Source of the DNA: Lysobacter sp. Root494
Lineage (GTDB): Bacteria; Pseudomonadota; Gammaproteobacteria; Xanthomonadales; Xanthomonadaceae
Direction of reading: 5' to 3'
Assembly: GCF_001427225.1 (NCBI RefSeq)
Contig: NZ_LMFH01000005.1
Coordinates: forward strand, 551,120 to 615,119
Length of the DNA stretch: 64,000 nucleotides
The notes under the pieces are model-generated. The model saw nothing but the letters and a program-made list of their open reading frames with translations. It did not search any database and was not told where the DNA came from. Both the position numbers and the translations under genes were made by a program. Below, piece by piece: positions 48,481 through 57,020 of the stretch (within the stretch, counting starts at the first letter, position 1; each line of letters opens with the position of its first letter).

Positions 48481-50091
48481 TTACATGCGGAACACGCCAA
48501 AACGCGTGCGATCCCCGATCGGTGCATTGAGACTGGCGGATATCGCGAGACCCAGCACGCGACGGGTATCGACCGGATCGATGATGCCGTCATCCCACAG
48601 GCGTGCCGTCGCGTAGTACGGATTGCCCTGCGTTTCGTACTGTTCCCGGATCGGCGACTTGAACGCTTCTTCGTCCCCGGCCGTCCATACCTTGCCTGCA
48701 GCTTCGAGACCGTCGCGTTTCACGGTGGCGAGCACCGATGCGGCCTGCTCGCCGCCCATGACGCTGATGCGCGCGTTAGGCCACATCCAGAGAAAGCGCG
48801 CTCCGTACGCGCGACCACACATCGCATAGTTGCCGGCGCCGAAACTTCCGCCGATCACCACGGTGAACTTCGGCACGTGCGAGCACGCCACGGCAGTCAC
48901 CATCTTCGCGCCATCCTTTGCAATGCCTGCGTTTTCGTATTTGCGTCCGACCATGAAGCCGGTGATGTTCTGCAGGAACACCAGCGGGATGCCGCGCTGG
49001 TTGCACAGCTCGATGAAGTGCGCGCCCTTGAGCGCGGATTCGGCGAAGAGGATGCCGTTGTTGGCGACGATGCCCACTGGATAGCCGTGCAGGTGCGCGA
49101 AGCCGGTCACCAGGGTCTTGCCGTAGCGCGCCTTGAATTCCTGGAACTCGCTGCCGTCCACGACGCGCGCGATGACTTCGCGGATGTCGAAGGGACGGCG
49201 GGTGTCTTTCGGAACGATGCCGTAGAGTTCTTCGGCTGGATACAGCGGTTCGCATGACGGTCGCGCGGCAACGGGCAGCGTCTTCGAGCGATTGAACGTA
49301 CCGACGATGTCGCGTGCGATCTGCAGCGCGTGCCGGTCGTCTTCGGCGAAGTGATCGGCGACTCCGGAAACGGAGGTGTGCACGTCCGCGCCGCCCAAAG
49401 CCTCCGCATCCACGACTTCGCCGGTCGCGGCTCTCACCAGTGGCGGACCACCGAGGAAGATCGTGCCCTGTTCCTTGACGATGATCGATTCGTCGCACAT
49501 CGCAGGAACGTATGCGCCGCCCGCAGTGCAAGATCCCATCACCACGGCGACCTGGGGAATGTTTTCCGCACTCATGCGGGCCTGGTTGTAGAAGATCCGG
49601 CCGAAGTGTTCCTTGTCAGGGAATACTTCATCCTGCAGCGGCAGGAATGCGCCGCCGGAATCGACCAGGTAGATGCATGGCAGCTGGTTCTCGCGTGCGA
49701 CTTCCTGCGCGCGCAGATGCTTTTTGACCGTCATCGGAAAGTAGGTGCCGCCCTTGACGGTTGCGTCGTTGGCGACGATCACCACTTCCTGTCCCATCAC
49801 GCGTCCGATTCCGCAGACCATGCCCGCCGCAGGTGCTGCATCGTCGTACATGCCTTCGGCGGCGAGCGGGGCGATTTCCAGGAAGGGCGAACCCGGATCG
49901 AGCAGGGCGGTGATGCGGTCGCGCGCGAGCAGCTTGCCGCGCTCGGTATGCTTCAGTCGCGCCTTCTCGCCTCCGCCGCTGGCTGCGCGGGCGAGGCGGG
50001 TATCGAGTTCTTCGACAAGCGCACGGTGATACGTGGCGTTGTCCTGGAACTCCTGCGAGCGGGGGTCTAGCTGGGAAGTAAGCGCGGGCAT
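48481..50091 (-). CDS. liuB: 3-methylcrotonyl-CoA carboxylase, carboxyltransferase beta subunit
   Basis: The 536-residue protein is the carboxyltransferase half of methylcrotonyl-CoA carboxylase. It has the two crotonase-like halves of acyl-CoA carboxylases: [71 protein letters not shown], then [27 protein letters not shown] and [38 protein letters not shown]. It works with LiuD, whose gene is 4.8 kb away on the same strand, separated by feo and bactofilin genes. The ATG at 50091 is used. Confidence 0.96.
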   Translation of the reverse strand: MPALTSQLDPRSQEFQDNATYHRALVEELDTRLARAASGGGEKARLKHTERGKLLARDRITALLDPGSPFLEIAPLAAEGMYDDAAPAAGMVCGIGRVMGQEVVIVANDATVKGGTYFPMTVKKHLRAQEVARENQLPCIYLVDSGGAFLPLQDEVFPDKEHFGRIFYNQARMSAENIPQVAVVMGSCTAGGAYVPAMCDESIIVKEQGTIFLGGPPLVRAATGEVVDAEALGGADVHTSVSGVADHFAEDDRHALQIARDIVGTFNRSKTLPVAARPSCEPLYPAEELYGIVPKDTRRPFDIREVIARVVDGSEFQEFKARYGKTLVTGFAHLHGYPVGIVANNGILFAESALKGAHFIELCNQRGIPLVFLQNITGFMVGRKYENAGIAKDGAKMVTAVACSHVPKFTVVIGGSFGAGNYAMCGRAYGARFLWMWPNARISVMGGEQAASVLATVKRDGLEAAGKVWTAGDEEAFKSPIREQYETQGNPYYATARLWDDGIIDPVDTRRVLGLAISASLNAPIGDRTRFGVFRM

Positions 50092-50201
50092 CGGTGGGCT
50101 GCGGCGAAAGACGCGGCATCAAACCACACCGGGGCGAGGAGAGTCACGCTGGAATGCGCCGGGTCGGAATCTTGAAACCGGCTGTGTCATTCAACTTGGG
50201 C

Positions 50202-50231
50202 AAAAAAGAAGGCCCGCTTTCGCGGGCCTTC
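50202..50231 (-). terminator. Terminator of Ala-rich lipoprotein gene 1
   Basis: GAAGGCCCGC / GCGGGCCTTC forms a 10-bp stem with a TTTC-side loop, followed on the - strand by TTTTTT. It lies 24 bases after the lipoprotein stop. Confidence 0.88.
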
Positions 50232-50254
50232 CAGTGTTGCTTGCGAAGTCGCTA

Positions 50255-50611
50255 TTACTTCTTGACTTCTTCGGCAGCAGCGTCGGCCTTGTCGGCCGTG
50301 GCAGCGGCGGCGTCGGCCGTAGCGGCAGCGGCGTCAGCAGCAGCGTCGGCGGTCGTGGCGGCAGCGTCGGTCGCGGCAGCGGCAGCAGCGTCACCGGCCT
50401 GAGCAGCAGCGTCGGTGGTGGCGGTAGCGGCAGCGTCGGTGGCAGCAGCAGCGGCATCGCCAGCGGCGGTGGCAGCGTCACCAGCAGCGGTGGCGGCGTC
50501 GGTAGCAGCGGCCTGGGCCTGGTCGGCGGCGGCAGCGGCTTCATCGGACTTGTTGCAGGCCGACAGGGCGAGGACCGCAGCGGCGAGGAGGACGTAGAGC
50601 TTGGTGTTCAT
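50255..50611 (-). CDS. Ala-rich lipoprotein 1
   Basis: The 118-residue protein has a lipoprotein signal (MNTKLYVLLAAAVLALSAC; lipobox LSAC with the lipidated Cys at 19). The rest is almost only Ala, Asp, Thr and Gly in 7- and 11-residue-like repeats (ATDAAT, AAGDAA), ending AADKADAAAEEVKK. Such sequence should form a long helix or coiled coil in the periplasm, much like Lpp or the alanine-rich surface lipoproteins of pseudomonads; the function is unknown. ATG 50611 with GGAGAC upstream is chosen over 50659. A paralogue follows upstream at 50792. Confidence 0.8.
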   Translation of the reverse strand: MNTKLYVLLAAAVLALSACNKSDEAAAAADQAQAAATDAATAAGDAATAAGDAAAAATDAAATATTDAAAQAGDAAAAAATDAAATTADAAADAAAATADAAAATADKADAAAEEVKK

Positions 50612-50718
50612 GGATGTCTCCGAGGAGTTGTCTGAAAAACTAGGTTTACCGTCAGGCAACGCCAGTGCGCGCAGCGATCCGGCAAGGAGCCGGCTTCCTA
50701 TCGTTCACTGACCCACAT

Positions 50719-50747
50719 GGAAAGAGCCGCCGGCAAGCCGACGGCCC
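50719..50747 (-). terminator. Possible terminator of Ala-rich lipoprotein gene 2
   Basis: GAGCCGCCGG and CCGACGGCCC pair over 10 positions with two G-T wobbles and a 4-base loop. The T run on the - strand is short (TTT), so the call is weak. It lies 45 bases behind the lipoprotein 2 stop. Confidence 0.45.
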
Positions 50748-50791
50748 TTCCCTGTTCACTCTAACAGATTCAGCCTGTTAAGGAAGATCTG

Positions 50792-51145
50792 TTACTTCTT
50801 TTCTTCGGTAGCTTCTTCCGCGGTGTCCGCAGCCTGCTTCGCGGTGTCGGCAGCCTCTTCGGCCGTGTCGGCAGCCGTGTCGGCAGCGGCATTGGTCGGA
50901 GCGGTGGCGGCGGCGTCAGCCGAAGTGGCAGCGGCGTCAGCGGCCTGGGCGGCAGCGTCGGCAGCCTGCTGGGCCGCATCGCCAGCCGCCTGGTCACCGG
51001 TGGCAGCCGCGGTATCTGCGGAAGCCTGGGCGTCGGTGGCGGCAGCAGAGGCGTCAGCAGCCGCTTCTTCGGCCTGGTTCTGGTTCGAGCACGCGGCCAG
51101 AGCGAAGCCCAGAGCCAGGGCGATCAGCGCCTTATTGAAAGTCAT
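50792..51145 (-). CDS. Ala-rich lipoprotein 2
   Basis: The 117-residue protein starts MTFNKALIALALGFALAACSNQNQAEEA: a lipoprotein signal with lipobox LAAC (Cys 19). The mature part is Ala/Asp/Thr/Glu-rich in loose 7-residue steps (AADAAAQAADAAATSADAA, then ADTAEEAADTAKQAADTAEEA) and ends in EEKK. It resembles lipoprotein 1 in size, signal and composition, so the two probably arose by duplication; a role as a periplasmic coiled-coil spacer is a guess. ATG 51145 has GAGGAAA upstream. Confidence 0.8.
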   Translation of the reverse strand: MTFNKALIALALGFALAACSNQNQAEEAAADASAAATDAQASADTAAATGDQAAGDAAQQAADAAAQAADAAATSADAAATAPTNAAADTAADTAEEAADTAKQAADTAEEATEEKK

Positions 51146-51197
51146 GTTCGTTTCCTCGTCGTGGAATGGGTCAACGCGCAGGGAGCGCGTCAGCAAC

Positions 51198-51225
51198 ATG
51201 ATGACAAGGCCGCTACCCGTGTCAA
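51198..51225 (-). promoter_or_regulatory. Candidate sigma-70 promoter of Ala-rich lipoprotein 2
   Basis: On the - strand TTGACA (51225-51220) is a perfect -35 box. CATCAT (51203-51198), 16 bases further, is a weak -10 box with three matches. It lies about 50 bases before the start codon. Confidence 0.4.
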
Positions 51226-51384
51226 GCGGGAGGCCGTCTTTATTTCGTTATTACGTTGTTAGCCGCTCGGACGCATTCAGAAGCATCACGGCTGCGTAAA
51301 ACGATCGTTATGTTTTTCACCTCATTTGCACATTGCCATGCGTGTGGCGCGCACGAACTACGCATGGCATGCGACTCGCGAGAT

Positions 51385-52560
51385 TCAGATGATTTCGATT
51401 GCAACTGCAGTGGCTTCGCCACCACCAATGCAGAGGGAAGCAATGCCGCGCTTGCCGCCACGCTGACGCAGGGCATTGATGAGCGTCACGACCAGGCGGG
51501 CACCGCTGGCACCGATCGGGTGGCCAAGCGCGCAGGCCCCGCCGTTGACGTTGACCTTGTCATGCGGAATGCCGAAATCCTTCATCGGCGCCATGGCGAC
51601 GCAGGCGAAGGCTTCATTGATCTCGAACAGATCCACCTCGGCCGCTTCCCATCCGGCCTTCTTCAGGACATTGGCAATCGCCGTCACCGGCGCGGTGGTG
51701 AACCATTCCGGCGCCTGCGAATGGGTGGCGTGCGCCACGATGCGTGCGAGGGGCTTGAGGCCACGGCTCGCGGCTTCGCCGGAGGACATCAGCACGGTAG
51801 CGGCTGCACCGTCGGAGATCTTCGACGACGAGGCGGCCGTGAGAACGCCGTCCTTGCCGAATGCGGCGCGCAGGGTCGGGATCTTCGACGTATCGATCTT
51901 GCCGGGCTCTTCGTCCGTATCCACGACGACGTCACCCTTGCGGCCCTTCACCGTGACAGGAACGATTTCGTCCTTGAATGCTCCGCCGGACACCGCCGCC
52001 TGCGCGCGCTTCGCGCTCTCTTCGGAAAACGCATCAAGCGCAGCGCGATCGAAGCCATACTTGTTGCAGGCCATGTCGCCAAACACGCCCATCGCCTGCT
52101 TGTCATACGGATTGGTAAGGCCGTCCCATGCCATGTGGTCGAGCATTTCGGCACTGCCGTAGCGCGTGCCGGTACGCGAGTTGTTGAGCAGGTGCGGGGC
52201 ATTGGTCATCGACTCCATGCCGCCTGCGACGATCACCTTTGACGAGCCGGCCTTGATCGCGTCGTGCGCCTGCATGATCGCCTTCATGCCCGAGCCGCAG
52301 ACCTTGTTGATGGTGGTGCAGCCCGCTGAAGCGGGCAGGCCGGCGCCCAGCGACGCCTGGCGGGCGGGGGCCTGGCCGAGGCCGGCCGGCAACACGCAAC
52401 CCATGATCACTTCGTCGACCTGATCAGGAGCAACCCCCGCCTGTTCCAGCGCGCCAGTGATGGCTGCGGCACCGAGCGTCGGCGTCGGGACGCCCGTGAA
52501 TTGACCGAGGAAGGAACCAATGGCGGTGCGCTTGGCACCGACGATGACAACGTCACTCAT
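51385..52560 (-). CDS. Acetyl-CoA C-acetyltransferase (thiolase)
   Basis: The 391-residue thiolase has the nucleophile C88 in NKVCGSGMKA, the His in ALGHPIGASGARLVV and the second Cys in ASLCIGGGEATAV. Length is typical for biosynthetic/degradative thiolase II. It condenses or splits acetoacetyl-CoA; next to the liu genes it could process acetoacetate-derived acetoacetyl-CoA from leucine. The ATG at 52560 gives MSDVVIVGAKRTAIG. Confidence 0.95.
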   Translation of the reverse strand: MSDVVIVGAKRTAIGSFLGQFTGVPTPTLGAAAITGALEQAGVAPDQVDEVIMGCVLPAGLGQAPARQASLGAGLPASAGCTTINKVCGSGMKAIMQAHDAIKAGSSKVIVAGGMESMTNAPHLLNNSRTGTRYGSAEMLDHMAWDGLTNPYDKQAMGVFGDMACNKYGFDRAALDAFSEESAKRAQAAVSGGAFKDEIVPVTVKGRKGDVVVDTDEEPGKIDTSKIPTLRAAFGKDGVLTAASSSKISDGAAATVLMSSGEAASRGLKPLARIVAHATHSQAPEWFTTAPVTAIANVLKKAGWEAAEVDLFEINEAFACVAMAPMKDFGIPHDKVNVNGGACALGHPIGASGARLVVTLINALRQRGGKRGIASLCIGGGEATAVAIEII

Positions 52561-52823
52561 GGAGGACTCCGGAGTTGGACAGGCCGGCGCGCGGCCGGAA
52601 CCCCTGGATTATGGGCTTCCTTGTTGCAGTGCCGCAAATCGCTCGTTCCGCGAGCCCAACTGCGGTGTCTCCAGGTTGGGCAAGCCTGTGGATTCGATAT
52701 CGAACCGCGCTGGAGCAGCGGCAAGATGCTTCGTCTTGACCCGACAATCGTCATGAAGCAGTGGCCGACTACCAGCGGGCGATGCTGCGCTGGGCCAGGC
52801 CGTTCTGAACAACCGCATGATCG
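52561..52823. other. Gene gap between thiolase and liuA, no supported gene
   Basis: The 295-base gap (to 52855) holds no credible gene. Near its right end a + strand frame ending at TGA 52835 reads PAGDAALGQAVLNNRMIEKAA, which looks protein-like, but a stop lies 12 codons upstream of it and there is no start. It may be a coding remnant or chance. The promoter of the thiolase gene should lie here. Confidence 0.4.
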
Positions 52824-52851
52824 AAAAAGCCGCCTGATGGGCGGCTTTTTT
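52824..52851 (-). terminator. Bidirectional terminator behind liuA
   Basis: AAAAAGCCGCC / GGCGGCTTTTTT with a 5-base loop has T runs on both strands and sits four bases from the liuA stop on the - strand. Confidence 0.88.
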
Positions 52852-52855
52852 GTTT

Positions 52856-54013
52856 TCAGCTGCGGCCGTCGAACAGCTCGCGTCCGATCAGCATCCGCCG
52901 GATCTCGTTGGTGCCTGCGCCGATCGCGTAGAGCTTCGCGTCGCGCAGTATCCGTCCGGTGGCGAATTCGTTGATGTAGCCGTTGCCGCCCAGTGCCTGG
53001 ATGCCTTCCAGCGCGACCTGCACGGCGGCTTCCGACGCATGCAGCAGGCAGGCCGCCGCGTCGATGCGGCTCTTGTGGCCGGCGTCGTAATCGCGCGCGA
53101 CCTGGTAGGCGAACGCGCGCGACGACTGCAGCGACGTATACATGTCGGCGATCTTCCCCTGCATCAGGCCGAACGTGCCGATGGCATGCTCGAACTGCTT
53201 GCGTTCGCGAACATAGGGCAGGGCGATGTCGAGTGCAGCCTGCATCAGTCCCAGCGGGCCACCGGTGAGAACCAGGCGTTCGGTGTTGAGGCCCGACATC
53301 AGGACCTTTACTCCGTTGTGTACTTCACCGAGCACGTTTTCCTGCGGGATCTCGCAATCCTCGAACACGAGCTCGCAGGTGTTGGACCCCCGCATGCCGA
53401 GCTTGTCGAGCTTCTGCGCCGTGCTGAAACCCTTCATGCCTTTCTCGACGATGAAGGCCGTCATGCACTTGCTGCCCGCATCCTTGCCGGCGGTGCGCAT
53501 GTAGACGATCAGTACGTCCGCTTCGGGACCGTTGGTGATCCACATCTTGTTGCCGTTCGCGATCCAGGCGCCGTCGCGAAGTTCCGCGCGGCACGACATC
53601 GAACCGACGACATCCGAGCCCGCGCCCGGCTCGCTCATCGCCAGCGCACCCTTCCATTCGCCGTTGCACAGTTTCGGCAGGTACTTCGCGCGCTGTTCCT
53701 CGTTGCCGTTGGCGAAGAGGTTGTTGACGCAGAGATTGGAATGCGCGCCGTACGACAGTCCGACGGAACCCGACGCGCGCGAGATCTCCTCCATCGCGAC
53801 GAGATGGGCGAGATACCCCATGTCGCTGCCGCCGTACTCGCCGGGAACCGTCAGGCCCAGCAGCCCCATTTCGCCCAGCTTCGGCCACAGGTCCTGCGGG
53901 AACCAGTTGTCGTGGTCGATCTGCGCCGCGCGCGGTGCGATCTCGGCATCGGCGAACCGGCGCACGGCATCACGCAATGCATCGATTTCTTCACCGAGGG
54001 GGAAAGGGCGCAT
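52856..54013 (-). CDS. liuA: Isovaleryl-CoA dehydrogenase
   Basis: The 385-residue FAD enzyme oxidises isovaleryl-CoA to 3-methylcrotonyl-CoA, the substrate of LiuB/D. Acyl-CoA dehydrogenase marks are [97 protein letters not shown] and the C-terminal [38 protein letters not shown]. The GAHSNLC and CLLHASEAA patterns fit isovaleryl-CoA dehydrogenase. AAGGA lies eight bases before ATG 54013. Confidence 0.94.
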   Translation of the reverse strand: MRPFPLGEEIDALRDAVRRFADAEIAPRAAQIDHDNWFPQDLWPKLGEMGLLGLTVPGEYGGSDMGYLAHLVAMEEISRASGSVGLSYGAHSNLCVNNLFANGNEEQRAKYLPKLCNGEWKGALAMSEPGAGSDVVGSMSCRAELRDGAWIANGNKMWITNGPEADVLIVYMRTAGKDAGSKCMTAFIVEKGMKGFSTAQKLDKLGMRGSNTCELVFEDCEIPQENVLGEVHNGVKVLMSGLNTERLVLTGGPLGLMQAALDIALPYVRERKQFEHAIGTFGLMQGKIADMYTSLQSSRAFAYQVARDYDAGHKSRIDAAACLLHASEAAVQVALEGIQALGGNGYINEFATGRILRDAKLYAIGAGTNEIRRMLIGRELFDGRS

Positions 54014-54089
54014 GGGAATCCTTGCTTGAAGATGAAAAAAAGTGGCGGCCCGCGTGAATTCTATCGCTTCGGTACTTCCGTCCCAAATG

Positions 54090-54116
54090 AAAACGCCCGG
54101 ACAGGCCGGGCGTTTT
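54090..54116 (-). terminator. Terminator of leucine dehydrogenase gene
   Basis: AAAACGCCCGG / CCGGGCGTTTT forms an 11-bp stem with a 5-base loop and T runs, 16 bases behind the ldh stop on the - strand. Confidence 0.88.
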
Positions 54117-54132
54117 GCATTACAGGTAGCGG

Positions 54133-55236
54133 TCAGTGCCCGCCACGGATACGACCCTGGAAGCGCGGCTGCGCACGGCCCAGCGGGAGCTTCAGCTTGC
54201 CGATCGCGCTGATGCGCTCTTCGGCGAGGCGGTCGGCGGCCTTGTAGGTCGGGATCGCATCGCGCTCGGCGATCTCATAGATGCGCGCGAGGTTGTGATA
54301 GATCGTGCGCATCATGCGCATGGCGCGTTCGCGGTTGTAGCCGTCGAGTTCCAGCGCCACGTTCATCACGCCACCCGCGTTCACCGCGTAATCCGGTGCG
54401 TACAGGATGCCGCGCTTGACCACTTCGTCGCCGATGGCGTTGTTGGCCAGCTGGTTGTTGGCCGCGCCGCAGATGATCTTGGCCTTCAGGCGGGGCAGGG
54501 TCTGTTCGTTGATCGTGCCGCCCAGCGCGCAGGGCGAATACACGTCGGCCGGCACGTCGTAGATCTCGTCCAGGCCGACCGCTTCGGCGCCGTATTCCTC
54601 GACCGCCTTCTCGACCAGCTGCTTGTTGATGTCGGTGACGAAGATCTTCGCGCCGCGTTCCTTCAGCAGCTTCACGTATTCCATGCCGACGTGGCCGAGG
54701 CCCTGCACCGAATACGAATACTTGCCGACTTCCTCGTCGCCGAAACGCTTGTTGAGCGTCGCCATCAGGCCCTGCAGCGTGCCGTAGGCGGTGAACGGCG
54801 AGGGATCGCCCGAACCACCGTGCACCTGGTGCACGCCGGTGACGTACTCGGTTTCGCGATACACGTATTCCATGTCGTTGACGTCGATGCCGACGTCCTC
54901 GGCCGTGATGTAACGGCCGCCCAGCGACTCGACGAACTGGCCGAACGCGCGGAACAGCGCTTCGGACTTGTCCGTCGCCGGATCGCCGATGATCACCGCC
55001 TTGCCGCCACCGATGTTCAAGCCCGCGACCGCGTTCTTGTAGGTCATGCCGCGCGACAGGCGCAGCACGTCATTCAACGCGTCCGCTTCGGTCTTGTACG
55101 GCCACATGCGGGTGCCGCCCAGCGCGGGGCCGAGCACCGTGTTGTGGATCGCGATGATGGCCTTCAGGCCGGCGTCCTTGTTGTGGCAGAACACGACCTG
55201 TTCATGGCCGAAGGTGTCGAGGGTTTCAAAAATCAT
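54133..55236 (-). CDS. ldh: Leucine dehydrogenase
   Basis: The 367-residue protein is a Glu/Leu/Phe/Val dehydrogenase. [13 protein letters not shown] and the catalytic lysines K67 ([11 protein letters not shown]) and K79 ([11 protein letters not shown]) are present; the NAD domain has [16 protein letters not shown]. It deaminates leucine, valine and isoleucine to keto acids, the entry to the catabolic route whose other genes (liuA, liuB, liuC-E) lie downstream on the same strand. The end ([12 protein letters not shown]) is a basic tail typical of Xanthomonas forms. It has its own terminator and a 243-base upstream gap. Confidence 0.94.
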   Translation of the reverse strand: MIFETLDTFGHEQVVFCHNKDAGLKAIIAIHNTVLGPALGGTRMWPYKTEADALNDVLRLSRGMTYKNAVAGLNIGGGKAVIIGDPATDKSEALFRAFGQFVESLGGRYITAEDVGIDVNDMEYVYRETEYVTGVHQVHGGSGDPSPFTAYGTLQGLMATLNKRFGDEEVGKYSYSVQGLGHVGMEYVKLLKERGAKIFVTDINKQLVEKAVEEYGAEAVGLDEIYDVPADVYSPCALGGTINEQTLPRLKAKIICGAANNQLANNAIGDEVVKRGILYAPDYAVNAGGVMNVALELDGYNRERAMRMMRTIYHNLARIYEIAERDAIPTYKAADRLAEERISAIGKLKLPLGRAQPRFQGRIRGGH

Positions 55237-55353
55237 CGGATGCTCCGGTTGGCGGCCGGGATGCGCTTGGCAAGCGGCGCCAACAAGGTGATGTAAGTCA
55301 TTGAGGGGCTTGATAACTGCGGTAAAAAACAGGGGCTGTGCCCGTCCGCAGGC

Positions 55354-55368
55354 GGCGTAGTCTACGCC
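55354..55368. promoter_or_regulatory. Perfect 15-base palindrome upstream of ldh
   Basis: GGCGTAG and CTACGCC are perfectly complementary around a single T, 118 bases before the ldh start codon, in the gap between ldh and the hydroxylase gene. It could be a regulator binding site; no specific regulator is implied. Confidence 0.4.
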
Positions 55369-55479
55369 AATCGTCCGGAGCCGGCCCGTATCCGGAGAGG
55401 CGAGTGCGCTGCCCGATTCCAGTACGTCGGCGTATGTGAATGGGGCCCCGAACCGGCAAACCTTGCGCGACGAAGTGCT

Positions 55480-56748
55480 TCAGTACGCCCTGTATCGCCC
55501 CTGGCGAATCCACAACGTCGCCAGCCATTTCTCACCCTGCTGCACGGGCAGCCCGGCATGCAGCGAATCCGTATCCGGCCGTCCATCCGCATGCAGGTTG
55601 TCGAAGATCACCGCACGCCCTGCACGCGGTGCGATCTTCAATCCGGCGACGGGGAATTCCGTTTCGCCGCCGGCTTCGGGCTCGTTGAGATACACGCAGA
55701 TCGTGCGCTGCCTGTTTCCCGCGTCCGGACGGTCGTGTTCGATTGAAGCCGGCGGCCGGTAATCGCGATGTGGACGATATTCCTCGCCCGGGCGATAGCG
55801 CAGCACGATGAGGTGTTCCGCGTGCGACAAGGGCATGCCAGCCGCCGTCGCCATGCGCAGCTGCACTAGGCGCAGCGCGAGGTCCTCGAGGATGGGATCG
55901 AAGCTGGCGTCCTCGCTGGTGCGCAGTTCCATCGGTACGGGTAGACCCGTTTCCGGGTCCACGGTGCGCGATCGCTGCAGCCGCGGTTCGGCGCACGCGA
56001 CCAGGAGCCTGCATTCGTCCGCAGACAACAGCCCATCCGCCAACCAGACGCGCGGGTGCTCAGCCTGTTCGGTTCGTTCCGTGGGCCGCAGCACTTCCTC
56101 CAGCGCGAGAACGCCAGCGGCCGGCATCGCTTCGCGTCCGGCAGGAGCAACTTCGATGGCGGGCATCGCACCGATGCCGTGCCGCGCCAGCTGGAGCGTG
56201 ATCTCGCGCGCTGCATCGGGCTGTGGCGGGCAGCCTTCGCCGCGTGCAAGGCGTTCGGCCAACAGCCGCGCCGCGATGGCGTCGCCGCGCGCGGCTGCGC
56301 GTTCCAGCAACTGGAGGCAGCGGGCCTGGTCGGCCTCGTTCTGTTTGCGGCCGAAGTGGATCGCCGCGGCGCGCAGGGCAGGCGCGTGGTCGGCGCGGAC
56401 CGCGTTGAGCAGACGTTCGTTGAAGCGGCCGTCCGCAGGCACCATCCCGTCGCCGAACGACAGGAGTACGAGGAAATATCCGGCAACGGCGCTGCCTGCC
56501 GCCTCCGCCCGCAGGAACCACTGCGCCGCTTGCGCGGGGTCAGGCTCGGCAGCGATGCCGAACATCAGCATGCGCGCGTACTCGATCTGCGAACTCACCA
56601 GACCCTGTTCCGCCGCGCGCCGGTGCAGGGGCAAGGCTTCGTCGATCTCCTGGCGCAGCACCAGCGCGCTGGCCAGTTGATACAGCGCCTGCGGCGAACC
56701 GCTGGCGGCCCGCTGCCGGAGTTGCGCGATTACGGCGTCGTCGGTCAT
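55480..56748 (-). CDS. Sel1-repeat protein with 2OG-Fe(II) prolyl 4-hydroxylase domain
   Basis: The 422-residue protein has Sel1/TPR-like helical repeats in the first half (~15-190; LYQLASALVL, AAEQGLVSSQIEYARMLMFG, AAQWFLRAEAAGSAVAGYFL, CLQLLERAAARGDAIAARLLAE). The C-terminal 2-oxoglutarate/iron dioxygenase domain (~235-418) has iron ligands H327 and D329 in YRPHRDY, H397 in SLHAGLPV and the 2OG-binding K407 in GEKWLATLWIR. It should hydroxylate a protein or peptide; the target is unknown. I start at ATG 56748 (MTDDAVIAQL). Confidence 0.85.
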   Translation of the reverse strand: MTDDAVIAQLRQRAASGSPQALYQLASALVLRQEIDEALPLHRRAAEQGLVSSQIEYARMLMFGIAAEPDPAQAAQWFLRAEAAGSAVAGYFLVLLSFGDGMVPADGRFNERLLNAVRADHAPALRAAAIHFGRKQNEADQARCLQLLERAAARGDAIAARLLAERLARGEGCPPQPDAAREITLQLARHGIGAMPAIEVAPAGREAMPAAGVLALEEVLRPTERTEQAEHPRVWLADGLLSADECRLLVACAEPRLQRSRTVDPETGLPVPMELRTSEDASFDPILEDLALRLVQLRMATAAGMPLSHAEHLIVLRYRPGEEYRPHRDYRPPASIEHDRPDAGNRQRTICVYLNEPEAGGETEFPVAGLKIAPRAGRAVIFDNLHADGRPDTDSLHAGLPVQQGEKWLATLWIRQGRYRAY

Positions 56749-57020
56749 CGAGGGGCGCAAGCAAGGTTGGTGGTGCCCGAGTTTATGGCAGGCCGGCGTG
56801 GATCGGCCTGGACGCAACCTGCAACGGCGATGCGATCGACAGCTTTCCGACCACGTGTGCCATAACCCGCTGCAACGCCACACCTCCGGTTCCTGCGTGA
56901 GGCCGCAGGCGGCTGCATGGCCCGGCGGTCGAGCCAACGCAGCCTGCATCCCGCTTCGGAAAGGCCCTCCACACCGGCGCGTTACAATGCGGATTCGATC
57001 GTTTCCGTACTGAGCGCGTC

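Noticed and set aside
50330..50590. Direct repeats in the lipoprotein gene as a CRISPR array
   Set aside because: The repeats are short GC-rich codon repeats (Ala/Thr/Asp) of one reading frame, without regular spacers.
52850..54247. 465-residue + strand frame opposite liuA
   Set aside because: liuA matches the acyl-CoA dehydrogenase family from end to end; the + frame has no domain.
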